A stretch of DNA of 43,908 nt, from the NCBI RefSeq assembly GCF_014648695.1, contig NZ_BMRP01000051.1:1-43908 (forward strand), given 5' to 3'. This DNA comes from Streptomyces albospinus (GTDB lineage Bacteria > Actinomycetota > Actinomycetes > Streptomycetales > Streptomycetaceae). A model generated the notes under the pieces. The model saw nothing but the letters and a program-made list of their open reading frames with translations, had not been told where the DNA came from and ran no database searches. Below, piece by piece: positions 26,627 to 34,048 of the stretch (its first letter is position 1; each line of letters begins with the position of its first letter). Position numbers and translations under genes: made by a program.

Positions 26627-27132
26627 GTGGCGAGCGGCGACGGCCCGTTCCCCCACTCATCAGCCGCATCGGCCGCACCCGCCTCTTCTGCGCGCTCGCA
26701 CCCCATCTGCTGCCCGTGTGCGACCGGCTGGTCCACCGGGCCACCCGCGGTCACTGGATGCCCAGCCGCCTCTTCCTCCCCACCATCCTGCTCACCACCC
26801 GTCATCCCAACGGCCACTCGCACGCCACACCGGTCTGCGCCTACCGCTACCCGGACGGCGCCTGGCTCGTCATAGCCTCCAACTTCGGCCGCCCACGGCA
26901 CCCGTTGTGGAGCGACAACCTGCTGCGCGACCCGTCGGCCACGGTGACGAGCGGTGGTCGCGATCACCGGGTGACCGCCCGCCTCCTCACCCTTGACGAA
27001 GTGCGGGCGGAACGCCCCCGGATCCTGGCCGCCCTCCCCGTGTACGACCACTACGCGGCCCGCGCCGCGGAACGGACCCTCCGCGTCTTCCGCCTCGGGT
27101 CTGCTGCGAAAGTGGATCTCGGTCGTGGATGA
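26623..27132 (+). CDS. Nitroreductase/deazaflavin (F420)-dependent oxidoreductase, DUF385-like
   Basis: 169 residues; ATG at 26623 overlaps the GMC stop (ATGA). The core TTRHPNGHSHATPVCAYRYPDG, then LVIASNFGRPRHPLWSDNLL and the later VTARLLTLDEVRAER, is the split-barrel Ddn/DUF385 family, which uses F420H2 or related cofactors to reduce quinones or activated double bonds. The N-terminal helix is long. The last nine or ten codons (GSAAKVDLGRG) lie inside the repeat element at 27097-27216, which supplies the stop codon, so the native C-terminus may have been trimmed slightly. The coupling says it works with the GMC oxidoreductase. Confidence 0.82.
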   Translation: MSGERRRPVPPLISRIGRTRLFCALAPHLLPVCDRLVHRATRGHWMPSRLFLPTILLTTRHPNGHSHATPVCAYRYPDGAWLVIASNFGRPRHPLWSDNLLRDPSATVTSGGRDHRVTARLLTLDEVRAERPRILAALPVYDHYAARAAERTLRVFRLGSAAKVDLGRG

Positions 27133-27216
27133 TCGGGCCTGCCGTCCGCTACGAGGCGACTGTGCCGGCCGCAGTCCTCGACGAGTGGCTGTAGCCAGCA
27201 CTTTCCCCGCAGACCC
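27097..27216. repeat. 120-bp MITE-like element with 18-bp terminal inverted repeats
   Basis: GGGTCTGCTGCGAAAGTG (27097-27114) and the complement of 27199-27216 (GGGTCTGCGGGGAAAGTG) match at 16 of 18 positions. The interior encodes no recognisable protein. The element lies across the 3' end of the deazaflavin reductase gene and 11 bases from the TetR stop. No clear target duplication is visible (left flank GCCTC, right flank CAACT). The end sequence matches the hairpin at 29684-29729 at 14 of 16 bases. Confidence 0.65.
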
Positions 27217-27227
27217 CAACTGCGCGA

Positions 27228-27833
27228 TCAGGGCTGTTCGGACGTGTGCGGACGAGCCTGAGCGGTGCCACCGTGCAGCACTTCCTCGACGAGCTCCTGA
27301 GGGTAGGCGGGTATGTCCGGCATGGCGCCGAAGAGGGCTCGTAGGTAGAGCGGTCCGAGTACGTGGTCGAGTACCCGGTCGATGTCCGGGGGATCCTCTC
27401 CGCGGGCAGCGGCACGGTCGAGGATCCGGCTGATGTCGCCGGCCCGACGTGCGAAGTGGCGGGAGCGTTCCTCCTGAGCCTCGGGTGACCCCGGCAGGGA
27501 CATGGCCAGGGCGCGCAGTATCAACTGCCCTTCGGGGCGCAAGAGGCTGGAGGCTGCCGCAGTGGCCCACTGCGTCAGGTCTCCGCCCAGTGTGCCGGTG
27601 TCGGGCAATGGGGAGTCCTCTTCCAGCCGGGTGACCGCCACATCGGCCAGGAGTGCCTCACGGGTGCCCCAGCGGCGGTAGATGCTGGTGGGGTTCACGC
27701 CGGCACGCTGGGCGATCGCGGGGACGGTCACCTCCTTGCCGCCGGGCTCGGACAGCAGCTCGATCACTGCCTCGTGGACCGCCGACCGGACGCGGGCTGC
27801 GCGTCCGCCGGGGCGCGGGGTCGATGCGTTCAT
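27228..27833 (-). CDS. TetR/AcrR-family repressor
   Basis: 201 residues from ATG at 27833 (GTG at 27839 also possible). The N-terminal HTH is clear: ARVRSAVHEAVIELL, VTVPAIAQRAGVNPTSIYRRWGTREALLADV. The C-terminal ligand domain (TQWATAAASSLLRPEGQLILRAL, DRVLDHVLGPLYLRALFG) is typical of TetR_C. It is divergent from the hydrolase-MFS pair, and two matching palindromes lie in the 96-base gap, one next to each gene, so it most likely represses both itself and that operon until its ligand binds. Confidence 0.9.
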   Translation of the reverse strand: MNASTPRPGGRAARVRSAVHEAVIELLSEPGGKEVTVPAIAQRAGVNPTSIYRRWGTREALLADVAVTRLEEDSPLPDTGTLGGDLTQWATAAASSLLRPEGQLILRALAMSLPGSPEAQEERSRHFARRAGDISRILDRAAARGEDPPDIDRVLDHVLGPLYLRALFGAMPDIPAYPQELVEEVLHGGTAQARPHTSEQP

Positions 27834-27850
27834 GCTCACACCACCAGTCT

Positions 27851-27870
27851 AAAGCAGATCTGTTTGCTTT
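27851..27870. promoter_or_regulatory. TetR operator 1 (AAAGCA-N8-TGCTTT)
   Basis: AAAGCA at 27851-27856 and TGCTTT at 27865-27870 form an inverted repeat with an 8-base centre, 18 bases from the TetR ATG. The same 6-8-6 architecture recurs at 27905-27924, which strongly suggests a shared binding protein. Confidence 0.78.
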
Positions 27871-27904
27871 TGCCGTCTCAGAGGTGCTCTACTTGTGCCG
27901 GGCG

Positions 27905-27924
27905 AAAGCAAAGATAATTGCTTT
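27905..27924. promoter_or_regulatory. TetR operator 2 overlapping the hydrolase promoter
   Basis: AAAGCA (27905-27910), eight bases, TGCTTT (27919-27924). The central bases include GATAAT (27913-27918), a good -10 for the hydrolase operon, so repressor binding would cover the promoter. The centre is 54 bases from that of operator 1, about five helical turns. Confidence 0.8.
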
Positions 27925-27935
27925 AGGGAGAAGTC

Positions 27936-29165
27936 ATGAAGAACCTGGTGTTCCCCGATGACGCCCAGTTCTGGTACGAGACCCTGCGGTCGTTCGGCCA
28001 CATCACCTACGGCGGCGCCGACTTCGGTGAGGTCGTCTCGACGAGCACGCGCATTGTGGAAGGCGACTACGGAAGCTGGCACGACGAGTGGCTGGACACG
28101 TCCGACCGGGTGGCCGCCGAGGCTCGACAGGCCCTGGAGAAGGGGCACTTGGTCAGCGCCCGGGACGGCTTCCTGCGGGCGTCGAACTACTACCGGTCCG
28201 CGGAGTTCTTCCTGCACGGCAACCCGTGCGACCCCCGCCACCACCACGCCTACGACCGCAGCGTGGAGTGCTTCCACGCCGCAGCGGCGCTGTTCACCCC
28301 GCGAATCGAGCCGGTCCGTATCCCCTACGAGGGCACCACACTCCCCGGCTACCTCTACCGCGTCGACACCTCCGCAGCCTCCCGACCCACCGTGATCATG
28401 CACAACGGCTTCGACGGCACGGTGGAAGAGATGTACTTCTTCGGGGCGATGGCGGGTGTGGAGCGCGGCTACAACATCCTCGCGTTCGACGGACCGGGGC
28501 AGCCCGGGCCACTCCACCACGACGGCCTGGTCTTCCGTCCTGACTGGGAGAACGTCGTGGGCCCCGTCCTCGACTTCGCCCTGGCCCTGCCGGAGGTCGA
28601 CGGCGACCGGGTTGCGCTGCTCGGTAACAGCATGGGCGGACTGCTTGCCCCGAGGGCGGCGGCGTTCGAGCACCGGCTGGCCGCAGTGGTCGCCCTCGAC
28701 GGCGTCCACGACCTCGGCCGGGCGGTCACCAATATCGTGCCCGGCGACCGTGACGAGGCCGAACGGCGGCTGCGCGCGGCCTCGGATCCCGAACTCGACG
28801 CCCAGCTCGAGCACTTGATCGCCGCCAACCCGGTCATGCGCTGGGCGTTGAACCACGGCATGTACGTGATGGGGGCCGAGACCCCCCGCGCCTTCGGTGC
28901 CGCCTATCTCGACTACCACCTCCGTGACGGCATCGCCGAACAGATCACCTGCCCCGCCCTTGTCTGTGAGGCCGCCGAGGACCTGTTCTTCGCCGGACAG
29001 GCCCGGCAGCTCTACGACAGCCTCACCTGCCCCAAGACCCTGCTCGAGTTCACCGCGGAAGAAGGCGCCGACGCGCACTGCCAGGCGGGAGCTCAGCGAC
29101 TCGCCCTGGCCCGCATCTATGACTGGCTGGACGACACGCTGCACCACCGGCACGCGGCCGGCTAG
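27936..29165 (+). CDS. Alpha/beta hydrolase (2,6-dihydropseudooxynicotine-hydrolase/DUF1100-like)
   Basis: 409 residues from ATG at 27936 after AGGGAGAAG. A helical N-terminal cap (RQALEKGHLVSARDGFLRASNYYRSAEFFL) precedes the hydrolase core with HNGFDGTVEEMYF (oxyanion loop) and nucleophile Ser232 in GNSMGG. A late acid (CEAAEDLFFAG) and His (GADAHCQAG) complete the triad. The cap-plus-core form matches the C-C-bond hydrolase/esterase group that includes 2,6-dihydropseudooxynicotine hydrolase. Ser rather than Cys is used. Substrate unknown. It is followed 12 bases later by an MFS gene that is now truncated. Confidence 0.85.
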   Translation: MKNLVFPDDAQFWYETLRSFGHITYGGADFGEVVSTSTRIVEGDYGSWHDEWLDTSDRVAAEARQALEKGHLVSARDGFLRASNYYRSAEFFLHGNPCDPRHHHAYDRSVECFHAAAALFTPRIEPVRIPYEGTTLPGYLYRVDTSAASRPTVIMHNGFDGTVEEMYFFGAMAGVERGYNILAFDGPGQPGPLHHDGLVFRPDWENVVGPVLDFALALPEVDGDRVALLGNSMGGLLAPRAAAFEHRLAAVVALDGVHDLGRAVTNIVPGDRDEAERRLRAASDPELDAQLEHLIAANPVMRWALNHGMYVMGAETPRAFGAAYLDYHLRDGIAEQITCPALVCEAAEDLFFAGQARQLYDSLTCPKTLLEFTAEEGADAHCQAGAQRLALARIYDWLDDTLHHRHAAG

Positions 29166-29177
29166 GAGAGACGCCTC

Positions 29178-29603
29178 GTGCAGTCGAACTTCCGCTTCCT
29201 CACCTCCAGACGACCCGGACTGCGCGGATGGCAGGCGGTCGTGGGCATCGGATTCTCCTTCGCCGTCACGATGATGGGAACCACGCTGCCCACGCCGCTC
29301 TACCCGCTGTACCGGGCCTCCTACGGCTTCGGGGAGCTGACCACCACTGTCGTCCACGCCGTCTATGCGGTCGGTGTCCTGGCAGCGCTCCTGCTGTTCG
29401 GCCACTGGTCCGACCAGATAGGACGGATCCGGATGCTTCAAGCCGGGGTACTGCTGTCCGCCCTGTCGACGCCGGTCTTTCTCATCGGCGAGGGAACCGG
29501 CTGGCTGCTCCTCGGCCGGCTCGTGTCCGGGCTGTCCGCCGGAATCTTCACGGGCACGCACGCTGTGGTTCCTCGCCCGCCGCCCACAAGGGGCCCCAGC
29601 TAG
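29178..29603 (+). pseudogene. MFS transporter, truncated after about four helices
   Basis: ATG-less start: GTG at 29178 behind GGAGAGA. The first 120 residues are a good MFS N-terminus (GIGFSFAVTMMGTTLPTPLYP, VHAVYAVGVLAALLLFGHWSDQIGRIRML with the motif A DxxGRR-like loop, LLGRLVSGLSAGIFTGTHA). The sequence then turns to AVVPRPPPTRGPS and stops, where the family continues for another 260-280 residues. The break lies about 100 bases before the perfect inverted repeat at 29684. It was probably the efflux pump for the substrate sensed by the TetR regulator. Confidence 0.82.
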
Positions 29604-29683
29604 CTGATCCTGCGACGGGCGAACGCTGCCTGCCGGGCCCTGGGGCCCTTCTTGCGGCCCTCCGCCGCGTCAGCAGGCCCGAA

Positions 29684-29729
29684 GGCCTGTTGCGAAAGTC
29701 CCACCGCGCCGCGACTTTCGCAACAGGCC
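29684..29729. repeat. Perfect 17-bp inverted repeat, abutted IS-like ends
   Basis: GGCCTGTTGCGAAAGTC (29684-29700) is perfectly complementary to 29713-29729, with 12 bases between. The arm matches the terminal repeat of the element at 27097 (GGtCTGcTGCGAAAGT against GGcCTGtTGCGAAAGT). It looks like two transposon ends left almost touching after loss of the interior, or a short fold-back element. It could also act as a terminator. Confidence 0.7.
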
Positions 29730-29877
29730 CACGCCACCCACACCGCTCCTGGTGGCGCACACCGCCCCTGGTTGTGCACCCGAGGGGGCATCTCCCCGTG
29801 GCCACCGTCCTCGGCCTTGACCTTGCCGGTGTCCGGATTCGTGCCGCACGCCCCAAGTGCACTCGCTCACCGGACCC

Positions 29878-29905
29878 TTGCAGTACCAGGCGCAAGAGGT
29901 AGCCT
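29878..29905 (+). promoter_or_regulatory. Promoter of the small-peptide/methyltransferase operon
   Basis: TTGCAG (29878-29883), 16 bases, TAGCCT (29900-29905); good match to the Streptomyces vegetative consensus, ending 27 bases before the first small ORF. Confidence 0.6.
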
Positions 29906-29931
29906 GCCAACTCCGTGACGAAGGGAACGCC

Positions 29932-30063
29932 ATGGAGTGGATCCACCCCGAGTACGCCGGCCTTGCAGCGGCCATGACGACCGCGCACATCGCGATGGGC
30001 GGCGAGGGCGAGCGGCCTCCGAGGGGCTCCCGCACCGGCGAACCAACGCCCGAGCAGCACTGA
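29932..30063 (+). CDS. Small protein, 43 aa, first gene of the PCMT operon
   Basis: ATG at 29932 follows GAAGGGAACGCC. The peptide begins MEWIHPEYAGLAAAMTTAHI and ends in a hydrophilic, Gly/Pro/Arg/Glu-rich tail finishing TPEQH. The first half is amphipathic, and the tail is likely disordered. I do not recognise a family. It contains no Asp and no Cys. Its place, directly after a promoter and ahead of a second tiny gene and a methyltransferase, suggests either a precursor peptide or a small helper protein. Confidence 0.55.
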   Translation: MEWIHPEYAGLAAAMTTAHIAMGGEGERPPRGSRTGEPTPEQH

Positions 30064-30140
30064 AACCGACCCTGGCATCACTTGGGCGAGCGCCGGGCAG
30101 GGCTGGGTCCCCACGCATTCCTCGACCAGAAGGAGATACC

Positions 30141-30254
30141 GTGCAACCACCGGCCGCAGACGACGGCAGGCATGCGGGCAACCCCTCGGACAAGCCGTGG
30201 ACTCCTCCGCCCACCCCGCCCTCGCCCGACGGCGAGCGGCCCAAGGTGGCGTGA
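30141..30254 (+). CDS. Candidate RiPP precursor peptide, 37 aa
   Basis: GTG at 30141 has an ideal AAGGAG five bases upstream. The 37-residue product starts MQPPAADDGRHAG and ends TPPPTPPSPDGERPKVA. It has two Asp-Gly pairs (Asp8-Gly9 and Asp30-Gly31), the dipeptide most prone to aspartimide formation, and a Pro-rich C-terminal half. The stop is 4 bases before the methyltransferase ATG. The strong ribosome site on so small a gene and its coupling to a PCMT-family enzyme make a precursor role plausible; no family match is claimed. Confidence 0.6.
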   Translation: MQPPAADDGRHAGNPSDKPWTPPPTPPSPDGERPKVA

Positions 30255-30258
30255 GCCG

Positions 30259-31371
30259 ATGGCCAACCCCCTCCAGGGGCACGCCGCGCTCGTCCACCAA
30301 CTGGACGAGCGCGGCCTGTTGAGCCCCCCATGGCGCGCCGTGTGGGAACGTACCGCTCGTGAGCCGTACCTTCCTGACCGCGTGTGGCGTCAGGACCCCG
30401 ACCGGTGCCGACCGGTCACCGGCACCGTGGAACGCTCAGCCCTGGTGTACGCCGACGAACCGGTGGTGACGCAGGTGGACGACGGGGCTGAGGACGGGCC
30501 CGGCATCGCGACCTCCTCGAATTCCCAACCGTCCATGGTCGCGCGCATGCTGCACCTCCTCGATGTCCACGACGGACAGCGGGTACTGGAGATCGGTACT
30601 GCCACGGGCTACGTCGCCGCGCTCCTGTCCGCCCGGCTCGGTGACCAGTGGGTGACGAGCGTGGAAATCGACCCGTTCCTGTCGGCGCAGGCCGAGCGGA
30701 ACCTCGCCGCAGCCGGCTACCGACCGCGCCTCGTGGTCACCGACGGCGAGCACGGATGGCCGACCGGTGCCCCGTATGACCGCATCATCGCCACCTGCGC
30801 GCTGCGGCACATCCCACACGAGCTGATCGACCAACTGCGGCCGGGAGGTGTGCTGGTGGCGCCTCGCGTCGGCGACTTCTGGTGCGGTTCGATCGTCCGC
30901 CTCGTTGCCGCCGAGGACGGCAGCGCTTCAGGACCCTTCACCGGGACCGCCACGTACATGCCCATGCGCTCCCACCGTGCCCCCCACGGCGCCCGCCCGG
31001 ACACTTCCAACCCACGCTCACGTACCACCGCGATCCCTCCCCAGGAAGCGATCGCGCCCGGCTTGGCCCTGTACGCCGGGGCCCGCCTCCCCGGCATCAC
31101 CCTGATCGAAGGCCGCCAGGATGCCGGGCTCCGCGTCTGGGTGCACGACGGCCGCGGGTCCGGCGCCATCGCGGACGCCGACAGCACCGTCACCGAATTC
31201 GGCCCCCGCAGCTTGTGGGACGAGGTGGAAGCGACCTGGCAGGAATGGAACGCATTGAAACGGCCGCCTGCCGAGGACTTCGGACTTACGGTCACCACGC
31301 ACAGCGAGTACCTGTGGCTTCGGACACCGTCCACACCCGTGAGCCCCCTCCGAGCGCTGGAATCGGCCTGA
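30259..31371 (+). CDS. PCMT-family O-methyltransferase (TgmC/imiditide-type)
   Basis: 370 residues from ATG at 30259. Residues 85-240 are a protein-L-isoaspartate O-methyltransferase domain: SSNSQPSMVARML (substrate-side loop), motif I VLEIGTATGY (109-118), VTSVEIDP, and YDRIIATCALRHIP, then LRPGGVLVAP. Housekeeping Pcm is about 210 residues. The extra N-terminal 80 and C-terminal 120 residues (GPRSLWDEVEATWQEWN, FGLTVTTHSEYLWL) match the long form that accompanies ATP-grasp-modified peptides (TgmC) and the stand-alone enzymes of aspartimide-bearing peptides (imiditides). It would methylate an Asp side chain in the peptide encoded just upstream, allowing cyclisation to aspartimide. No ATP-grasp maturase is adjacent. 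Confidence 0.82.
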   Translation: MANPLQGHAALVHQLDERGLLSPPWRAVWERTAREPYLPDRVWRQDPDRCRPVTGTVERSALVYADEPVVTQVDDGAEDGPGIATSSNSQPSMVARMLHLLDVHDGQRVLEIGTATGYVAALLSARLGDQWVTSVEIDPFLSAQAERNLAAAGYRPRLVVTDGEHGWPTGAPYDRIIATCALRHIPHELIDQLRPGGVLVAPRVGDFWCGSIVRLVAAEDGSASGPFTGTATYMPMRSHRAPHGARPDTSNPRSRTTAIPPQEAIAPGLALYAGARLPGITLIEGRQDAGLRVWVHDGRGSGAIADADSTVTEFGPRSLWDEVEATWQEWNALKRPPAEDFGLTVTTHSEYLWLRTPSTPVSPLRALESA

Positions 31372-31535
31372 ACGCGACGCACGGTGGCACCGCTGTGACA
31401 CGTCCGTACGCACCCGGACCGCACTGGGCGCCTCTCCAACGGCTGGTCCCCGCAGGGCCGGGACGCCGCCGCCGTCCCGGACCTGCGGAAGGTGGTCGCG
31501 GGCGGCAGTGAGGCCTCCTCGCCCGCCGATCTGCC

Positions 31536-31751
31536 TCAACCCCGTTCCTGGGGGCGTTCGTCGGACTCGTCGTTGCCGGCGCGCTGTTCGTCGAGCAGTG
31601 CTGAGTAGCCCGCGCATGCGGAGCCGGTTCGGTGTGCCTGGCCTTCGCTGCCCCTGAGGCTGTTCGCCCAGCGCCTGTCGTCGGCCCACGAGTGGTTTGT
31701 TGCCGGCGGCTCAGCTGACTCGTCGATCTGTGGTGGGAATGCGGCAGTCAT
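31536..31751 (-). CDS. Hypothetical small protein coupled to the AsnC gene, 71 aa
   Basis: ATG at 31751 overlaps the stop of the upstream AsnC-type regulator (ATGA), so translation would be coupled. The product is hydrophilic and rich in Asp, Glu, Ser and Arg (starts MTAAFPPQIDESAEPP, ends DESDERPQERG), with no membrane span. No family recognised. The coupling is the main support; it could be a chance ORF. Confidence 0.4.
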   Translation of the reverse strand: MTAAFPPQIDESAEPPATNHSWADDRRWANSLRGSEGQAHRTGSACAGYSALLDEQRAGNDESDERPQERG

Positions 31752-32734
31752 GGCCGGAGTCTGGCGGGGGAGGGTGCCAGCACGGTGCCCAGCCGTTTGA
31801 TGTGCCGGGTGACGGGAGTCGTTTCCGCGCCCAGCACACCGGGGAGGTCACCTACGCGCGTGGCCAGGTAGTCATAAAGGTCGTCAGGCTCCCGGCACAG
31901 CACGACCGCCACCACATTGCTCTGCCCGGTGGTGACGGCGGCGTATGCCACCTCGGGGTGCTCGGCCAGGCTCTCGGCCACCCGGTTCAGTGCCGCGGGC
32001 GCCACGGTGAGCCAGAGCATCGTCTCCAAAGGCCGATCGTAGAGCGCCGGGTCGATCTCCACGTCGAAGCGGAGCACTCCGGCATACCGCAGTTCCTCCA
32101 TCCGGCGCCGCACCGAGGACTCCGACCAGCCGGTCGCAGCTGCCAGTTGCGGTACGGCAGCGCGCCCGTCCTGGGCGAGTACGCGAAGCAGTCGCTCGTC
32201 CCGCTCGGTGAGTCGGAGAGCGCGCGAGGTGTCCACAGCGCGGGTGAGGGCCGCGGTCTGCCGGGGGTCAAGTGCGCTCATACTGCCGCGCCAGCCCGAC
32301 TCCCCGGCCACGATGCGCAGCCTGCACTGAGCTTTCACCGAGGTCAGCCGGGAGGTCTTGGGCAGCTTGGGGAGCAGCAGGCTGCCACTGAGCGAACCCT
32401 GGCGAGCCTGTGTGACGCAGGTGATCTCGGTGCCGCCGGAGGACAGTCCGACCCAGAAGGTGTCGGCGCGTTCGGCCAGTGCCTTGGCCACCGGCAGCGC
32501 CGCCTCCGGTGCGCACTCAAGGCGGACGAACCACTCGACCAGGCCCGTCCGCCCGGCATCCGGCAGCCCGACCACCCGCAAGGCCCCGGCCTCACGCAGC
32601 CGTTGGTAGCGGCGGGCGACGGTGCGGTCGGAGGTGCCGATCACGTCGGCGATCCGGCTGAACGAAGCCCGCCCGTCGAGCCGCAGGGCGTGTATCAACT
32701 GCCTGTCCAGCGTGTTCAGTACGACGGATTCCAC
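31748..32734 (-). CDS. Lrp/AsnC-family regulator with duplicated domains
   Basis: About 328 residues from GTG at 32734 (TTG at 32779 is an alternative). Two AsnC units lie in tandem: HTH 1 (LDRQLIHALRLDGRASFSRI, DRTVARRYQRLREAG) with its ligand domain, then HTH 2 (RDERLLRVLAQDGRAAVPQL, ESSVRRRMEELRYAG) with a second RAM-like domain (VAYAAVTTGQSNVVAVVLC). Ordinary Lrp proteins have one unit of about 150 residues; double ones are common in Streptomyces. It is divergent from the methyltransferase at 32851 and is its likely regulator. Confidence 0.88.
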   Translation of the reverse strand: MESVVLNTLDRQLIHALRLDGRASFSRIADVIGTSDRTVARRYQRLREAGALRVVGLPDAGRTGLVEWFVRLECAPEAALPVAKALAERADTFWVGLSSGGTEITCVTQARQGSLSGSLLLPKLPKTSRLTSVKAQCRLRIVAGESGWRGSMSALDPRQTAALTRAVDTSRALRLTERDERLLRVLAQDGRAAVPQLAAATGWSESSVRRRMEELRYAGVLRFDVEIDPALYDRPLETMLWLTVAPAALNRVAESLAEHPEVAYAAVTTGQSNVVAVVLCREPDDLYDYLATRVGDLPGVLGAETTPVTRHIKRLGTVLAPSPARLRP

Positions 32735-32850
32735 CGTCGAACGGTACCTCGGTGTCGAGTTCGCCTGGTGAGTGGGCAATTTGGGTCATCGGATGGAGAA
32801 CTGGCGGCACTCTGGGCGCCGTACCAATCCCTGTGCGTAAAGGAGTGCTC

Positions 32851-33645
32851 ATGTCCTCTCTCGATCCGGTAGCCAAGACCGCCCGGCTGACGGCAGCCCT
32901 GCGAGCCAAGGAATCCGAGCGGCCCGACGGGCTGTTCACCGATCCGCTTGCCGCAGTGCTGGCCGGGGACTCCGGGCGGGCACTGGCCGACCAATTGGGC
33001 AATGTGCCCGCCATCGCGATTCGCACCCGGTTCTACGACGACCTGCTCACCAAGGTCACCGGTGGTCAGGACGGGCCCCGGCAACTGGTCCTGCTCGCGG
33101 CGGGCATGGACACCCGGGCCCACCGGCTGCCCTTCCCCGCCACCACCACCCTGTACGAGGTGGACCGACCAGAGCTGTTGCATCTCAAGCAGACTCTGCT
33201 GACGGACACGCCCGAGCCCGCCTGCCGCCGGGTCGCCGTCGGAGCGGATCTCGCGGGCGCTTGGCCCCGAGCGCTGGCGGAGGCCGGCTTCCGGGCGGAG
33301 CTGTCCACCTGCTGGCTCGTCGAAGGACTCACCCAGTACCTCCAAGAGTCCGATGTGCTACGGCTGTTCGATCGCATCACCGCGTGCTCGGCGCCCGGCA
33401 GCCATCTACTGGCAGACTTCGTCGCCGGATCCTTGCTCCGCGACCCTGCGGCCCGCCCCGTGTTGGACGCACTCGCCGAGCAGGGGGCGCCTTGGTGCTA
33501 CGGCACGGATGCGCCACAGCCCCTGTTCACCGAGCGCAGCTGGCGGGTGGAGTCGATGTCGTTCGCCGAGGTCGGTCAGGAGTTGGGGCGATGGCCTCAG
33601 GACGGCAACACGGCGGGGGGCCACCTGGTGCATGCGGTGCGGTGA
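32851..33645 (+). CDS. LCMT/PPM1-like SAM-dependent methyltransferase
   Basis: 264 residues from ATG at 32851 behind AAAGGAG. The fold signatures are those of the leucine carboxyl methyltransferase-like group (TIGR00027/PF04072): KTARLTAALRAKESERPDGLFTDPLA, IRTRFYDDLL, LVLLAAGMDTRAHRLP (SAM loop), YEVDRP, and WLVEGLTQYL. These enzymes O-methylate small molecules or carboxyl groups; the substrate is unknown. The gene is controlled from a 116-base region shared with the divergent AsnC regulator. Confidence 0.85.
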   Translation: MSSLDPVAKTARLTAALRAKESERPDGLFTDPLAAVLAGDSGRALADQLGNVPAIAIRTRFYDDLLTKVTGGQDGPRQLVLLAAGMDTRAHRLPFPATTTLYEVDRPELLHLKQTLLTDTPEPACRRVAVGADLAGAWPRALAEAGFRAELSTCWLVEGLTQYLQESDVLRLFDRITACSAPGSHLLADFVAGSLLRDPAARPVLDALAEQGAPWCYGTDAPQPLFTERSWRVESMSFAEVGQELGRWPQDGNTAGGHLVHAVR

Positions 33646-34048
33646 GGGTGGCCGCCGCGCGATCACGGTCTGATCCCCGCGTCTTGCTGCCCGGCTACGT
33701 GGACCGCTTCAAGGGCGTCGGCCCGTCCGGCGTCCCGGACCTGGCAGCAGCGATCCACAACCTCCACAACGACTCGCGTCAGGCGGTCGATGCTCGTCGC
33801 TGGTCGTGGCGCCGCTGCGCTGCACCGCCATCTGACGCTGCGCCTGACAGGCGCGGATCCGTCGAACAAATATATGCGCCAACTCCGCATGTTTTTGGGT
33901 GAGTTGATCTCGAATCGCGAGCCGGATTGTTTTGCACAACGCTGCCCTTCTGTTCACTCAACTGGGCTTCAGCGCGTTCCGGTGCTGTGTCTTACTGGGG
34001 TGCGCTACGCGCGTTGAGCGCATCCCCCACGACGTCAGGAGAGTTCCG
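33646..34048. other. Intergenic region before the phospholipase gene
   Basis: About 400 bases with no supported gene. An unusually A/T-rich patch (33868-33950) contains CAACTC...GAGTTG as a short inverted repeat and may hold the promoter of the downstream gene. A minus-strand frame near 33700-33890 (DRLTRVVVEVVDRCCQVRDAG) looks protein-like but matches nothing I know. Confidence 0.4.

Larger units (their letters stand above)
29604..29931. other. Gap between truncated MFS gene and small-peptide operon
   Basis: About 330 bases. It holds the perfect inverted repeat at 29684-29729 and the promoter at 29878-29905. The remainder reads in no convincing frame on either strand; no MFS C-terminal sequence is found here. 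Confidence 0.5.

Noticed and set aside
25100..26656. Upstream extension of the P450 frame to 975 codons
   Set aside because: Antisense to the GMC oxidoreductase; the TTG at 25099 has an ideal ribosome site.
29684..29729. Reading the perfect inverted repeat as a plain terminator of the MFS gene
   Set aside because: Terminator action is possible, but its arm matches the end of the element at 27097, so a transposon origin explains it better.
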